From contig JAJZQU010000006.1 of the NCBI GenBank assembly GCA_021806685.1, positions 1-36,697 of the forward strand: a DNA stretch of 36,697 nt, written 5' to 3'. This stretch comes from a bacterium. GTDB lineage: Bacteria; Patescibacteriota; Patescibacteriia; 2-12-FULL-60-25. The notes below the pieces were generated by a model that worked only from the letters and a program-made list of their open reading frames with translations, was not told the DNA's origin and made no database searches. Position numbers and translations under genes: made by a program. Positions 1-8,071 of the stretch are shown here, in pieces. The stretch's first letter is position 1. Every line of letters begins with the position of its first letter.

Positions 1-82
1 CTTGAATCGTAAATATATTCCATTCTTCCGGAATGGGTCCGAGTTCGGTTTGTTTAAATTTGGTCCGATCAAGTTTTTGCAT
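1..82 (-). CDS. hsdS: Type I restriction enzyme specificity subunit HsdS, N-terminal fragment
   Basis: Only the first 27 codons are in the window; the gene continues past base 1. The ATG at 82 begins a peptide containing TELGPIPEEW, the characteristic opening of HsdS proteins, whose target-recognition domains choose the DNA sequence that the HsdM/HsdR complex methylates or cuts. It overlaps the end of the DUF4145 gene by 14 bases, so the two are probably translationally coupled. The assignment rests on this short motif plus the operon context (hsdM upstream on the same strand). Confidence 0.8.
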   Translation of the reverse strand, partial: MQKLDRTKFKQTELGPIPEEWNIFTIQ

Positions 83-701
83 CTCTTAAAGTTATTTGCT
101 GTTTTTTAGTTTCCGGAAGCTTATTATAGATTTCGTCAACTTCCTTTGGTTCAGTGATCAATTTTTCAGCAATAAAATTTATCAAGCGAAATAATGAAGT
201 CGCAGTATTAGCATCATCCTTTAAGTCCATTTGCCCAGGGTGTACCGCCTCGTTACCGATAACACGAACTGCATCGAGTGATTCTTTTACTTTTGTTGGC
301 AAACCTTTTGTAACTAAGTTTCCGATATCCGTATTCAGATCCACTCCCTTTTCTCCTAGTTGAACACACAATTTTTGTAATGCCAGCCTCAATAAAGCAG
401 CCGCGCCCCTCGGTGACCGTTGTAATATTTCCGCAGCTTCCTGATAATCGCTTTGAATTTCTTCACTCAAATCCTGATTCGGTGGTTCGATGCCGGAAAA
501 ATTTGGATATATCATTATGTCATCATGCCAAATTGAATACTTATCGCAGTGAGAGCAAAAACAAACGGTACAATCGTCTAGTGTACTACGCATATTCCCA
601 ACTACAAGCCACGACCAATTCTGCTTTGCAAAAGCATTACAAAATGGACAATTAAACGAGGTCTCATTTAATTCTGGTGCTCTATAAGGTATAGTCGTCA
701 T
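69..701 (-). CDS. DUF4145 domain protein in type I R-M operon
   Basis: A 210-aa protein. The N-terminal third has two Cys pairs (CPFC near residue 18 and CSHC near residue 49), which look like a zinc ribbon. The rest is helical and contains the DUF4145 signature around SPRGAAALLRLALQKLC and a later RVIGNEAVHPG stretch. DUF4145 domains are often found in or beside type I restriction-modification loci, but their biochemical role is not settled. Its ATG overlaps the stop of the upstream RhuM gene (ATGA arrangement) and its end overlaps hsdS, which indicates one operon. A role as an accessory or modulator of the R-M complex is inference from context. Confidence 0.8.
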   Translation of the reverse strand: MTTIPYRAPELNETSFNCPFCNAFAKQNWSWLVVGNMRSTLDDCTVCFCSHCDKYSIWHDDIMIYPNFSGIEPPNQDLSEEIQSDYQEAAEILQRSPRGAAALLRLALQKLCVQLGEKGVDLNTDIGNLVTKGLPTKVKESLDAVRVIGNEAVHPGQMDLKDDANTATSLFRLINFIAEKLITEPKEVDEIYNKLPETKKQQITLRDAKT

Positions 702-1711
702 ATCTTTTTACTTTGTTCAATCACCTTTCTCGCCGCCTCGTCAAAATCAGAGATAAATTCCTGATCCTGGATAACGCGGAACTTTTCAAACTCCTGCTCG
801 GCCAAGGCTTTTGCCACCTCATGCGAAATCTTACCCGGATTATCCAATATTTCATATTCGTTGAATCTCAAAAAGGAATCCAGTTTTTCGGCCCAGTCGG
901 CCATGGTCATGGCGTGCTGTTTCTTAGCCTGATTTTCAGCGTAATCAAGATACATAGACACAACCAAGTTAAGCTCTGAAAGTTCGCTTTTTTCTAGATA
1001 ATTCTTAGCAACCGAGACATCAGATTTTAGAACCTTGCCTGTGGGCGCATTCTTCCACGTGGTCAAACCCATATGCGGTTTAACACTATCTGCACGACCT
1101 GCAATCAGTTCGGCTGCGGTCTGGCCAGTAATGGCCCAGTGCAATTTATTCTGAACTGTTTTGTAAAATGTCTGAGTTATTTCGGATTCTTTGCTGTAAT
1201 CCACGCTGGCCTGCATATATAAATCCGTGATCTTTTGGTAAAACCTGCGCTCGCTGGCGCGGATCTCGCGGATCTTTTCCAACAGTTCGTCAAAATAATC
1301 TTTGCCAAAATGCTTTCCATTCTTGAGCCGGTCATCGTCCATTACAAAACCCTTAATAATATACTCCCGCAACTTTTGCGTGGCCCAAATGCGGAATTGG
1401 GTGCCTCGATGCGATCTCACCCTGTAACCGACCGAAATAATCACATCAAGGTTATAATAACTAGTCGGCTTAGTTAAGCCAATTCCGGAATTTCCGGATT
1501 TACGCAAGGTTAGCTCTTTTCCCAACTCGCCTTCCTCATATATATTTTGTATATGCTCAGAAATGGTTCGTATGTCTTTATCAAAAAGTTCTGCCATTTG
1601 CTTTTGGCTGAGCCAGACCGTCTCGTCCTGAAAAAGCACATCAACCCTCACCTCCCCGCCCGGGGTTGTGTATAACAGGAACTCTGATTCGGGCAGAGAG
1701 ATGTCAGACAT
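698..1711 (-). CDS. RhuM family protein (Virulence_RhuM)
   Basis: About 337 aa from the ATG at 1711. The N-terminal part carries the typical RhuM run: VWLSQKQMAELF, then YYNLDVIISVGYRVRS and GTQFRIWATQKLREYIIKGF. This region resembles a DNA-binding Bro/KilA-N-like domain. The C-terminal half is helical. RhuM proteins were first named from a Salmonella pathogenicity island and commonly lie between hsdM and hsdS; their molecular function is unknown. A TTG at 1759, four bases after the hsdM stop, would add 16 residues, but these do not resemble the family's start, so I prefer the ATG. The gene is sandwiched between hsdM and the DUF4145 gene. Confidence 0.85.
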   Translation of the reverse strand: MSDISLPESEFLLYTTPGGEVRVDVLFQDETVWLSQKQMAELFDKDIRTISEHIQNIYEEGELGKELTLRKSGNSGIGLTKPTSYYNLDVIISVGYRVRSHRGTQFRIWATQKLREYIIKGFVMDDDRLKNGKHFGKDYFDELLEKIREIRASERRFYQKITDLYMQASVDYSKESEITQTFYKTVQNKLHWAITGQTAAELIAGRADSVKPHMGLTTWKNAPTGKVLKSDVSVAKNYLEKSELSELNLVVSMYLDYAENQAKKQHAMTMADWAEKLDSFLRFNEYEILDNPGKISHEVAKALAEQEFEKFRVIQDQEFISDFDEAARKVIEQSKKI

Positions 1712-1762
1712 ATGCTTCAATTTTATCAAATATGGAACAAAACTAGAACAGGATGTCAAGCC

Positions 1763-3304
1763 TTAAACTTCAAACCCTATGCTCTTTAAATTTTGCTTTA
1801 TTTGCGCCTCCAGCTCCTTTGATTTTTCAAACTGCCCTGATAATTCCTTGGTCAATTTTGCCATCTTTTCCTCAAACACTTCGTCATCCTCTTCCACATA
1901 ATCAGACCCGACGTAACGCCCGGGCGTGAGGACAAAGCCGTTCTTTTCAACTTCAGTGATCTTGGCGGCTTTGCAAAAGCCCTTTACATCTTCGTATTTG
2001 CAATCTTTAGTGCGCCAACAGTGATAAGTCTCTGAAATTTTCTTGAGATCTTCGTCAGTCAGCTCGCAATTTTTGCGCGAAACCATGGTGCCCATCTTAC
2101 GGGCGTCAATAAACAAGATCTCATCGTGACGGTCGCGGAATTTGTGATCGTGTCTGTCGCGCGACACGAACCAAAGGCAAGCCGGTATTTGAGTTGTATA
2201 AAATAATTGCGATGGCAACGCGACGATACAATCAACCAAGCCATTCTCGATAAAGTTCTTTCTGATCACGCCTTCTCCGCTTGTATTCGATGAAAGAGAG
2301 CCATTAGCCAAAACAAAACCCGCAATACCAGCAGGTGAAAGATGATGGATCATGTGCTGGATCCAGGCATAGTTAGCGTTGCCCGCCGGTGGCACGCCAT
2401 ATTTCCAGCGCGCATCATCGCGCAAGCGCTCGCCGCCCCAATCACTGATATTAAATGGTGGATTGGCCAAAATAAAATCAGCTTTAAGATCTTTATGCTG
2501 ATCATTATGGAAACTATCCGCCCACTGCTGGCCAATATTGCCCTCAATGCCGCGGATGGCCAGATTCATCTTGCATAAACGCCAGGTTGTAGGGTTAAGT
2601 TCCTGGCCATAGATTGAAAGATCATGTTTGCTCCCGCCGTGGGATTCAATGAACTTTTCACTCTGGACAAACATGCCCCCGCTGCCGCAACATGGGTCAT
2701 AAACACGGCCCTTGTAAGGTTGGAGCATCTCAACCAAAAGCTTAACCACGGATTGCGGAGTAAAAAACTCACCGCCGCCTTTACCTTCGGCCGATGCGAA
2801 ACGACCCAAAAAGTATTCGTAAACGCGACCAAGAATATCCTTGCTCTTGCTCTCTTTGTCGCCGAGACCGATACTGCTCATCAAATCAATCAATTCTCCT
2901 AGCCTCACCTTATCCAAATCCGGCCTGGCATAATTTTTTGGTAAAACTCCTTTTAAGCTTGGATTATCTTTTTCAATCAAATGCATGGCATCATCCACCA
3001 TCTTTCCAATCTCGGGCTTTTTGGCATTTGATTTTAGATATTCCCAACGTGCTTCTTTGGGCACCCAAAACACATTTTCTCCGGCATAGACATCCCTGTC
3101 CTCTTCTTGCCCTTCGTAATGCTCTGGATCAACCAGAATCTGACGGTAAATTTCCTCGAACGAATCAGAGATATATTTAAGAAAAATCAAGCCCAGCACA
3201 ACATGCTTGTATTCGGCCGGATCCATGTTGTTACGCATCTTATCTGCCGCAGACCAGAGCTTTTCTTCAAAGCCGATAACGGCTTTATTATTTTGTTTAG
3301 GCAT
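1763..3304 (-). CDS. hsdM: Type I restriction-modification DNA methyltransferase subunit HsdM
   Basis: A 513-aa N6-adenine DNA methyltransferase. The N-terminal HsdM helical domain (about residues 8-130) is followed by the SAM-binding motif DPCCGSGG (residues 203-210) and the catalytic NPPF motif (residues 281-284). The length is normal for the family. With HsdS it methylates adenine in the recognition sequence; with HsdR, which is not in this window, it would form the restriction complex. It is the first gene of a minus-strand operon running off the left edge. A GGGAAG sequence about 9 bases upstream of the ATG could serve as ribosome binding site. Confidence 0.95.
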   Translation of the reverse strand: MPKQNNKAVIGFEEKLWSAADKMRNNMDPAEYKHVVLGLIFLKYISDSFEEIYRQILVDPEHYEGQEEDRDVYAGENVFWVPKEARWEYLKSNAKKPEIGKMVDDAMHLIEKDNPSLKGVLPKNYARPDLDKVRLGELIDLMSSIGLGDKESKSKDILGRVYEYFLGRFASAEGKGGGEFFTPQSVVKLLVEMLQPYKGRVYDPCCGSGGMFVQSEKFIESHGGSKHDLSIYGQELNPTTWRLCKMNLAIRGIEGNIGQQWADSFHNDQHKDLKADFILANPPFNISDWGGERLRDDARWKYGVPPAGNANYAWIQHMIHHLSPAGIAGFVLANGSLSSNTSGEGVIRKNFIENGLVDCIVALPSQLFYTTQIPACLWFVSRDRHDHKFRDRHDEILFIDARKMGTMVSRKNCELTDEDLKKISETYHCWRTKDCKYEDVKGFCKAAKITEVEKNGFVLTPGRYVGSDYVEEDDEVFEEKMAKLTKELSGQFEKSKELEAQIKQNLKSIGFEV

Positions 3305-3320
3305 ATAAAAATCTTCCCTA

Positions 3321-3349
3321 AGCCTACTCTAATCTTAGCCAAAAATCAA
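3321..3349 (-). promoter_or_regulatory. Candidate promoter of the hsdM operon
   Basis: On the minus strand TTGATT (3349-3344) and TAGGCT (3326-3321) are separated by 17 bases, directly after the terminator of the transporter gene. The -10 match is weak. Read by eye. Confidence 0.35.
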
Positions 3350-3353
3350 CTCT

Positions 3354-3389
3354 AAAAAAAAACACCCGCCCAATTAGCTTTGAGCGGGT
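3354..3389 (-). terminator. Intrinsic terminator of the MFS gene
   Basis: The inverted repeat ACCCGC/GCGGGT (3364-3369 and 3384-3389) is followed on the minus strand by a run of nine T. The distal arm overlaps the last codons of the MFS gene. Confidence 0.75.
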
Positions 3390-4618
3390 AGAGAGCCTCG
3401 CTTGATCTTGATCTCTGACAAGAGCGAGCGCGGGCGGAAGAGGAAGAGGGCCAAGATGCAGAGCACGAGCAGAGCGCCGCAGACGGTCCAGATGCTGACG
3501 ATCTTGGATTCGCTGTCGGGGATGCCGCGCGTAAAGAACCAGACGCTGGCCAAGACGGTCATGTTGCCCATGCGACCAAGGAAGGAATGGAGTGAGCCGT
3601 AAGTGGCGCGATAGCCGCTCTCGATACGCCGCTGGACAAAGACGTCGGCTAAAGGCACGTAAGCTCCCCGGCCAATCTCGTGGATGACGGTGATAGCCAA
3701 CGGACAAGTGAGACCAGGGAAGTGACCGACAAAAGTCAGGCCAAGCCCCGCTAGGCCGAGCATGCCCAGCATGGCAGCAGCTTCGCGGCCGCGTGAGAAC
3801 TTGAGGCGGCGGACGATAACGGCAGACAAGGCGCATGATCCATAGAGCGGGATCCAGATCCAGCTGAGAGAGTGTCCGTGCAAACGCGGCTCGAAGAACT
3901 GGTTCCAGAAATGATTGAACGGATTTATGAAACCCAGCGTCATGGCCGCGAGCACGACCCAGAGCAAACCGGAGTTTAGCTTGAGCGCCTTGAAGCTGGC
4001 TTTGAGAGCCTGCATTTCCGTCAAGCGGTAGGCCGGCTCGCCTTGCGTGCCCATGCAACGGTAGGCCGCCCCAAAGGCGAAAAGCAGCGCCGATGCGCTC
4101 AAGACCCATGTCATTCGAAAACCGAAAGCCTGGCTCATCAAGTCGCCTGCCACTCCGCCGATGAGCATGGCCGCCGCCGACCAAACCGTAGCCGAGGCAT
4201 AAACATTTTTAAGCGACTTAACCTCATCACGCGCGGACAAGGCATCCGTCAGCCAGGCTTGCTCAGCGCCAGATAAAAAAGCCAGCGCCACGCCGATCAT
4301 GACTTCGGCTGCCAAAGCCGACCAAAAACCTTGAGCCAGCGAGTATGACAGCACGGAGATGAACATCGTTAACATGCCAACCTTAATCGACCAGGCTCGG
4401 CTCCGTCCGTCGGCCAACATGCCGGTGGGCAACTCAGAGAGGATCAGGGCCAACCAAAACAATGAATTCAAGAGGGCGATCCTGTCCTGGCTGACGCCGA
4501 TCTGCTTGAGGAACAAAGAATAGATCGTGGCATGGCAACCCATGCCAAGCGAACGCGAGGCCGACACAAATTTGTAGATGGTCGCCGGGTGCAAGTTATT
4601 CAATTTTTCAAAGAACAT
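3374..4618 (-). CDS. Major facilitator superfamily (MFS) transporter
   Basis: A 414-aa integral membrane protein with about 12 hydrophobic segments in the usual 6+6 MFS layout. The loop after the second segment has the MFS motif-A-like stretch PTGMLADGRSRAWS, and SGAEQAWLTDA follows in the fourth or fifth helix, a pattern seen in drug/solute efflux-type MFS proteins. The substrate cannot be read from sequence. The start at 4618 is chosen because GAGGAGG lies 6 bases upstream; an in-frame start 18 bases further would lie over that site. A terminator-like hairpin ends only about 17 bases before the start codon, so expression probably needs read-through (see the leader entry). It has its own downstream terminator. 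The gene looks more GC-rich than the R-M genes beside it. Confidence 0.9.
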   Translation of the reverse strand: MFFEKLNNLHPATIYKFVSASRSLGMGCHATIYSLFLKQIGVSQDRIALLNSLFWLALILSELPTGMLADGRSRAWSIKVGMLTMFISVLSYSLAQGFWSALAAEVMIGVALAFLSGAEQAWLTDALSARDEVKSLKNVYASATVWSAAAMLIGGVAGDLMSQAFGFRMTWVLSASALLFAFGAAYRCMGTQGEPAYRLTEMQALKASFKALKLNSGLLWVVLAAMTLGFINPFNHFWNQFFEPRLHGHSLSWIWIPLYGSCALSAVIVRRLKFSRGREAAAMLGMLGLAGLGLTFVGHFPGLTCPLAITVIHEIGRGAYVPLADVFVQRRIESGYRATYGSLHSFLGRMGNMTVLASVWFFTRGIPDSESKIVSIWTVCGALLVLCILALFLFRPRSLLSEIKIKRGSLPAQS

Positions 4619-4634
4619 CACAGCCTCCTCACAC

Positions 4635-4660
4635 AAAAAGACCCGGGTCTATTCCCGGGC
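4635..4660 (-). terminator. Leader terminator (possible attenuator) before the MFS gene
   Basis: On the minus strand GCCCGGG (4660-4654) pairs with CCCGGGT (4647-4641), loop of 6 bases, followed by CTTTTTG. It lies between a strong promoter-like sequence and the transporter start codon, with no obvious room for another promoter before the Shine-Dalgarno site. Confidence 0.65.
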
Positions 4661-4683
4661 CTGCTCGAAATCAAATCTATTGT

Positions 4684-4794
4684 TTAGCCAATAAGATTAG
4701 ACTTCACGCATACCCGGGAATTCGTCCACGACAAAATACCCATGGTATCGACGTGGGCGTCGCAGTTGCACTGCGGGTAAAAACAGAAGTTCAT
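4684..4794 (-). CDS. 36-aa upstream ORF, possible leader peptide
   Basis: A small ORF with ATG at 4794, starting about ten bases after the predicted transcription start. The peptide opens MNFCFYPQCNCDAHVD and contains four Cys (residues 4, 9, 11 and 29). There is no obvious Shine-Dalgarno site. It ends 23 bases before the leader terminator, and codons 25-28 overlap the antiterminator strand. I do not recognise it. It could be a regulatory leader peptide, a real Cys-rich micropeptide, or a chance ORF within a structured RNA leader. Confidence 0.35.
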   Translation of the reverse strand: MNFCFYPQCNCDAHVDTMGILSWTNSRVCVKSNLIG

Positions 4795-4810
4795 AATCTT
4801 GTATATTTCT

Positions 4811-4839
4811 TTGATACCATTTGTATTAAAAACTGTCAA
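4811..4839 (-). promoter_or_regulatory. Candidate promoter for the MFS leader
   Basis: A consensus TTGACA (4839-4834), a 17-base spacer and TATCAA (4816-4811), starting immediately after the stop codon of the flavin oxidoreductase gene. The implied transcription start is near 4804. Confidence 0.6.
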
Positions 4840-4840
4840 C

Positions 4841-6796
4841 CTATATCTCCAACCCTGCCATCGCCCCTTCCAGCATGGCATCCGTCACACGACGGGGCTT
4901 GATGGCATCACCCACAACTTTGACTGTCTTGAGGAGGTAACGCAGCTTTTGCGCCAAGCCGTTGTTGGGCACGGCGCCGATGCACATGACAACCGTCTCG
5001 ACTGGCAAATCCTGCTGGCCTTGCTCGCTCCGGACAACCACCTTTTCATCCAAAATCCTCATGACCTGGGTCTTGGTTAAAATATTGACGTTGAGTTTTG
5101 CCAAACGCTCCAACAAAAGGTAACCATCATCCAACGGCGCTTCGGCTGCCACCTTGTCCCCCATCTCAACAATGGTCACCGGATGATTTTTCATTGCCAG
5201 ATATTCTGCTGTTTGCGCACCCATGCAACCTCCGCCCACGACAACCACTTTGCCCTTGGCTTCTGATTTCCCCTCATAAAGATCGCGCGCAATGATGACA
5301 TTAGCCCTTTCAGCCCCAGGGATCCTGGGCCGCAAGGCAGAAGAACCCATAGCCACAATCACTGCATCGAACTTTATTGCGCCAATATCCTCGGGTGACT
5401 TGGGCGGTTCGCGCAAATCATCCATAACAAATTTATGTCCAAGCACGACTTTGACTTTGAGCCGCTTCATCTCGTCGATTAGAAACTCACGCAACAAATT
5501 CCAATCCTGGCGATGCGGAGCCATGCCGGCCGAAGCTAGTTGGCCGCCTAGCTGGTTTTCTTGCTCAAACAAAGTGACCTTATGGCCGCGTTCGGCCGCG
5601 ACTTTGGCTGCGCTCATGCCAGCCGGCCCGGCGCCGATGATGGCCACGCGCTTTTTGATCTTGGCCGGCAAAGCAAACATTGCCTCACGTCCGCAAAGCG
5701 GGTTGACCGTGCACCAAACATCTTGCTGCATGAAAAGCCGCGAGATGCATCCTTGATTGCAAGCCACGCAATGGTTGATGAGCTTGGCTTGGTTGACCTT
5801 GGCTTTATTGGGCCAGTTGGGATCAGCCAAGAGCGAACGGCCAATGGCCACAAAATCAGCTGATTTTGTTTTGATGATTTTCTCGGCCATTTCCGGCGTG
5901 CGGATTTTGGCCACCGTGATCACCGGAATTTTTATTGACTCCTTGACCTCTTTGGCCAGCGGCACCAATACCCCATCTTCAATGGCCATGGGCGGGATCA
6001 TCTTGCCTTGGGCATAAGAAGCATAATTGCCGGATGAGATGTGCAAACCATCTGCCCCGAGCTTTTCCAAATGCTTGGCAATCTGCACAGTATCTTTGAT
6101 GGTCAGTCCGCCTTTGACCCACTCGTCGCCCGACAAACGGACTGTAATAGGAAAATCCGGACCGACAGCTTGCCGCACTGCTTCAAAAACTTCTTTTAAA
6201 AATCGAAAACGTTTTTCCGGCGTGCCGCCATATTCATCCTTACGCTCGTTGGTAAAAGGCGAAAGGAATTGCGTGATTAGATAACCGTGCGCCCCATGGA
6301 TCTCCACAAAATCCAAACCAGCTTTCTTGGCGCGCAAGGCAGCTTTGGCATAAGCCTTGACTAGCTGCTTGATCTCAGCGACTTTGAGCGCACGGGGAGC
6401 TTCTGGCTCAAGCGGGTCTTGGATGGCAGACGGGGCAACGGGTTTTTGGCCTGTTATTGTTGGATTGGTTTGGCGGCCGGCATGATGGAGTTGGATGCCA
6501 ATGGCTGCCTTATTTTCATGAGCCACTTTGGCTAACTTCTTGAGGCCTAAAATACAATTGTCAGAATAGATCCCTAACTGGTTGGCAAATCCCCTGCCTT
6601 CTTGGCTGATAAAACTCGCTTCTAAAATCAACATGCCAACCCCGCCTTGGGCAATACTGGCGATATGGTCAACGTAACGCTTGGTGACCAAGCCTTTAGT
6701 ATCAGCATAATTGCGCACCATGGGCGGCATAGCCAACCGATTCTTGAGCTTCAGCTTGCCAATGCGGCCCGGCGAGAAAAGGGCTTTGTACTTCAT
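4841..6796 (-). CDS. NADH:flavin oxidoreductase, old yellow enzyme / 2,4-dienoyl-CoA reductase type
   Basis: A 651-aa three-part enzyme of the FadH/trimethylamine dehydrogenase family. Residues 1-335 form an FMN-binding TIM barrel with HGAHGYL (168-174). C343, C346, C350 and C362 are spaced C-x2-C-x3-C-x11-C for a [4Fe-4S] cluster. The FAD-binding motif GAGPAG is at 388-393 and a second nucleotide-binding loop GGGCMG at 521-526. Such enzymes pass electrons from NAD(P)H through FAD and the cluster to FMN, reducing activated C=C bonds; the substrate here is unknown. The ATG at 6796 matches the family start (KYKALFSPGRIG). Longer in-frame starts would run over the divergent promoter and the neighbouring gene. 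The implied 5' leader is very short. Confidence 0.93.
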   Translation of the reverse strand: MKYKALFSPGRIGKLKLKNRLAMPPMVRNYADTKGLVTKRYVDHIASIAQGGVGMLILEASFISQEGRGFANQLGIYSDNCILGLKKLAKVAHENKAAIGIQLHHAGRQTNPTITGQKPVAPSAIQDPLEPEAPRALKVAEIKQLVKAYAKAALRAKKAGLDFVEIHGAHGYLITQFLSPFTNERKDEYGGTPEKRFRFLKEVFEAVRQAVGPDFPITVRLSGDEWVKGGLTIKDTVQIAKHLEKLGADGLHISSGNYASYAQGKMIPPMAIEDGVLVPLAKEVKESIKIPVITVAKIRTPEMAEKIIKTKSADFVAIGRSLLADPNWPNKAKVNQAKLINHCVACNQGCISRLFMQQDVWCTVNPLCGREAMFALPAKIKKRVAIIGAGPAGMSAAKVAAERGHKVTLFEQENQLGGQLASAGMAPHRQDWNLLREFLIDEMKRLKVKVVLGHKFVMDDLREPPKSPEDIGAIKFDAVIVAMGSSALRPRIPGAERANVIIARDLYEGKSEAKGKVVVVGGGCMGAQTAEYLAMKNHPVTIVEMGDKVAAEAPLDDGYLLLERLAKLNVNILTKTQVMRILDEKVVVRSEQGQQDLPVETVVMCIGAVPNNGLAQKLRYLLKTVKVVGDAIKPRRVTDAMLEGAMAGLEI

Positions 6797-6808
6797 AGCA
6801 ATATCCAT

Positions 6809-6841
6809 AGTATAGGCACGAGCCTGATCTTTGTCTAAAAT
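6809..6841. promoter_or_regulatory. Interlocked divergent promoters
   Basis: Minus: TAGACA (6837-6832), 17 bases, TATACT (6814-6809). Plus: TAGGCA (6813-6818), 17 bases, TAAAAT (6836-6841). The -35 of each promoter overlaps the -10 of the other, so a single 33-bp segment could serve both genes but not both at once. Read by eye. Confidence 0.55.
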
Positions 6842-6847
6842 AGCTAG

Positions 6848-7633
6848 ATGCATATCGTCTTCTTGGGTACAGGCCCGTCCAGGGCTATTCCGCGCAAAGG
6901 TCATCGTGATGCCCTGTGCCGCGATGCTCGTTCTGGCGGCAAGAGCCGACGTTTGCGTTCCAGCGCACTCATTACTTCAGGCAAGACAACCATCCTTATT
7001 GACTCTGGCCCTGATATTTTGAAACAACTCAAGCAACACAAGCCAAAACAGATTGATGCCGTGTTACTTACCCATGGCCACGAGGATGCTATCGACGGCC
7101 TAAAAGATTTGGACAAGTGGCTGCGGCAACAGCAAATACCGGTCTATACAGATCGGCTTACGGCTCAGCTTTTAACCCACCGTTTTGGCAAATTCAAACA
7201 TCTGTTTTTCTCAAAATTGAAAGATTATTCTCCCTTCAAAATCAAACAAGTCGAGGTCATCCCATTCCCTGTTTTGCACACGCAGGACAAGCGTTTTAAA
7301 ACCTATGGGTATAAATTTGGTTCTTTTTGTTATGCCAGTGACTTCCACGAGTTACCAAAAAGAACAAAAACTTTGCTCAAAGGCCTTAACACCACGATCT
7401 TGGACGGTGCCATGTACCTGGGTGTCAAAATGCCTACCCATATGTCAGCTGATGCCACTGTCAGGCTGGCCTCAGAACTTAAAGCTCGCCAACTAATCCT
7501 AACTCAAAGCGGCCACACTTATCCCCCACATAACCAGGCAGAACTGGCCATCAGGAGATATGCTAAGGCCAATCAACTGGCTTTTCCCAAAAAAATCAGG
7601 TTAGCTTTTGACGGCCTAGAGCTCAAAAACTAA
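6848..7633 (+). CDS. MBL-fold metallo-hydrolase (PhnP/COG1235-like)
   Basis: A 261-aa protein of the metallo-beta-lactamase fold. It opens MHIVFLGTGPSRAIPR and has a Cys-rich-looking early loop, as in PhnP-type phosphodiesterases. The metal-binding motif is HGHEDAIDG (about residues 76-84), followed by HTQ, YASDF and SGHTY segments that would supply the remaining ligands. The sixth motif position is Ala rather than His, a variant also found in the COG1235 group. The likely activity is phosphodiester hydrolysis; the substrate is unknown. The predicted -10 box ends six bases before the ATG, so the transcript is probably leaderless. It is transcribed divergently from the flavin oxidoreductase. 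Confidence 0.85.
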   Translation: MHIVFLGTGPSRAIPRKGHRDALCRDARSGGKSRRLRSSALITSGKTTILIDSGPDILKQLKQHKPKQIDAVLLTHGHEDAIDGLKDLDKWLRQQQIPVYTDRLTAQLLTHRFGKFKHLFFSKLKDYSPFKIKQVEVIPFPVLHTQDKRFKTYGYKFGSFCYASDFHELPKRTKTLLKGLNTTILDGAMYLGVKMPTHMSADATVRLASELKARQLILTQSGHTYPPHNQAELAIRRYAKANQLAFPKKIRLAFDGLELKN

Positions 7634-7639
7634 GGCACC

Positions 7640-7668
7640 TTGCCATAACCCTATATATCTGTTATATT
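7640..7668 (+). promoter_or_regulatory. Promoter of secE-nusG
   Basis: TTGCCA (7640-7645), 17-base spacer, TATATT (7663-7668). Transcription would start near 7675, giving a leader of about 33 bases. Confidence 0.6.
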
Positions 7669-7674
7669 CTTGTC

Positions 7675-7693
7675 GCCCTGGGAAGGGCTTTTT
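7675..7693 (+). promoter_or_regulatory. 5'-terminal hairpin with T5 before secE
   Basis: GCCCT (7675-7679), a GGGA loop of GNRA type, AGGGC (7684-7688), then TTTTT. It lies at the predicted transcript start, so it could be a 5' stabilising hairpin, a weak attenuator, or the terminator of the MBL gene 40 bases upstream. Confidence 0.5.
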
Positions 7694-7707
7694 AAGAAGC
7701 AAATAAT

Positions 7708-8067
7708 ATGTCAATTTTCACGAAAATCACCGATTACCTGCTCTCAGCCAAAAACGAGCTGACCAAAGTCACTTGGCCCTCACGCCAAGACACCTTCCGC
7801 TATTCAGCGCTGGTCATTGCCATTAGCGTAGGCGTAGCTGCTTTCTTCGGCTTCCTGGATGTGGGCTTGAGCCGGGTTGTCACAACTGCCCTGGCCAACA
7901 AAAAAGTTGAGCAAACCCAACCGGCCCAAACGCCAGTTGTCCCAGTCACAACTCAACCTGCCAGCCAGGATACGACCCAACCCCAGACCATCCAATTTGA
8001 TAACGTGACGCCAATCACCACGCCAACGGATAACAAGGCACCGGCCACTGACACCAACAAAAAGTAA
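7708..8067 (+). CDS. secE: Protein translocase subunit SecE
   Basis: A 119-aa protein. Residues 1-60 are canonical SecE: an amphipathic start with ELTKVTWPSRQDTFR, then one membrane segment (about residues 31-53). SecE clamps the SecY channel in the Sec translocon. The remaining half is a Gln/Thr/Pro/Val-rich, probably disordered tail (TQPAQTPVV and similar), which makes it about twice the usual bacterial length of about 60 aa. An AAGAAG sequence lies eight bases before the ATG. It is co-transcribed with nusG, four bases downstream, the conserved secE-nusG order. Confidence 0.95.
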   Translation: MSIFTKITDYLLSAKNELTKVTWPSRQDTFRYSALVIAISVGVAAFFGFLDVGLSRVVTTALANKKVEQTQPAQTPVVPVTTQPASQDTTQPQTIQFDNVTPITTPTDNKAPATDTNKK

Positions 8068-8071
8068 AAAT

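Larger units (their letters stand above)
4619..4804 (-). promoter_or_regulatory. Structured MFS leader with possible terminator/antiterminator switch
   Basis: The predicted leader (start near 4804) contains two clear hairpins: CGCAGT/ACTGCG (4775-4761), and a nested one with CCACG/CGTGG outside and ATACC/GGTAT inside (4756-4726). Downstream are three CCCGGG copies: A, ATTCCCGGGT (4721-4712); B, GCCCGGGAAT (4660-4651); C, ACCCGGGTC complement at 4647-4641. B pairs with C to make the terminator. A can pair with B over 10 positions (nine Watson-Crick and one G-U), which would block it. A lies inside codons 25-28 of a 36-codon ORF, so a translating ribosome could decide which pairing forms. This is inference from base pairing alone. 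Confidence 0.5.

Noticed and set aside
6848-7633. MBL protein with Ala in place of the last His of HxHxDH as an inactive enzyme
   Set aside because: The HxHxDA variant is normal for a COG1235 subgroup; other ligand motifs are present.
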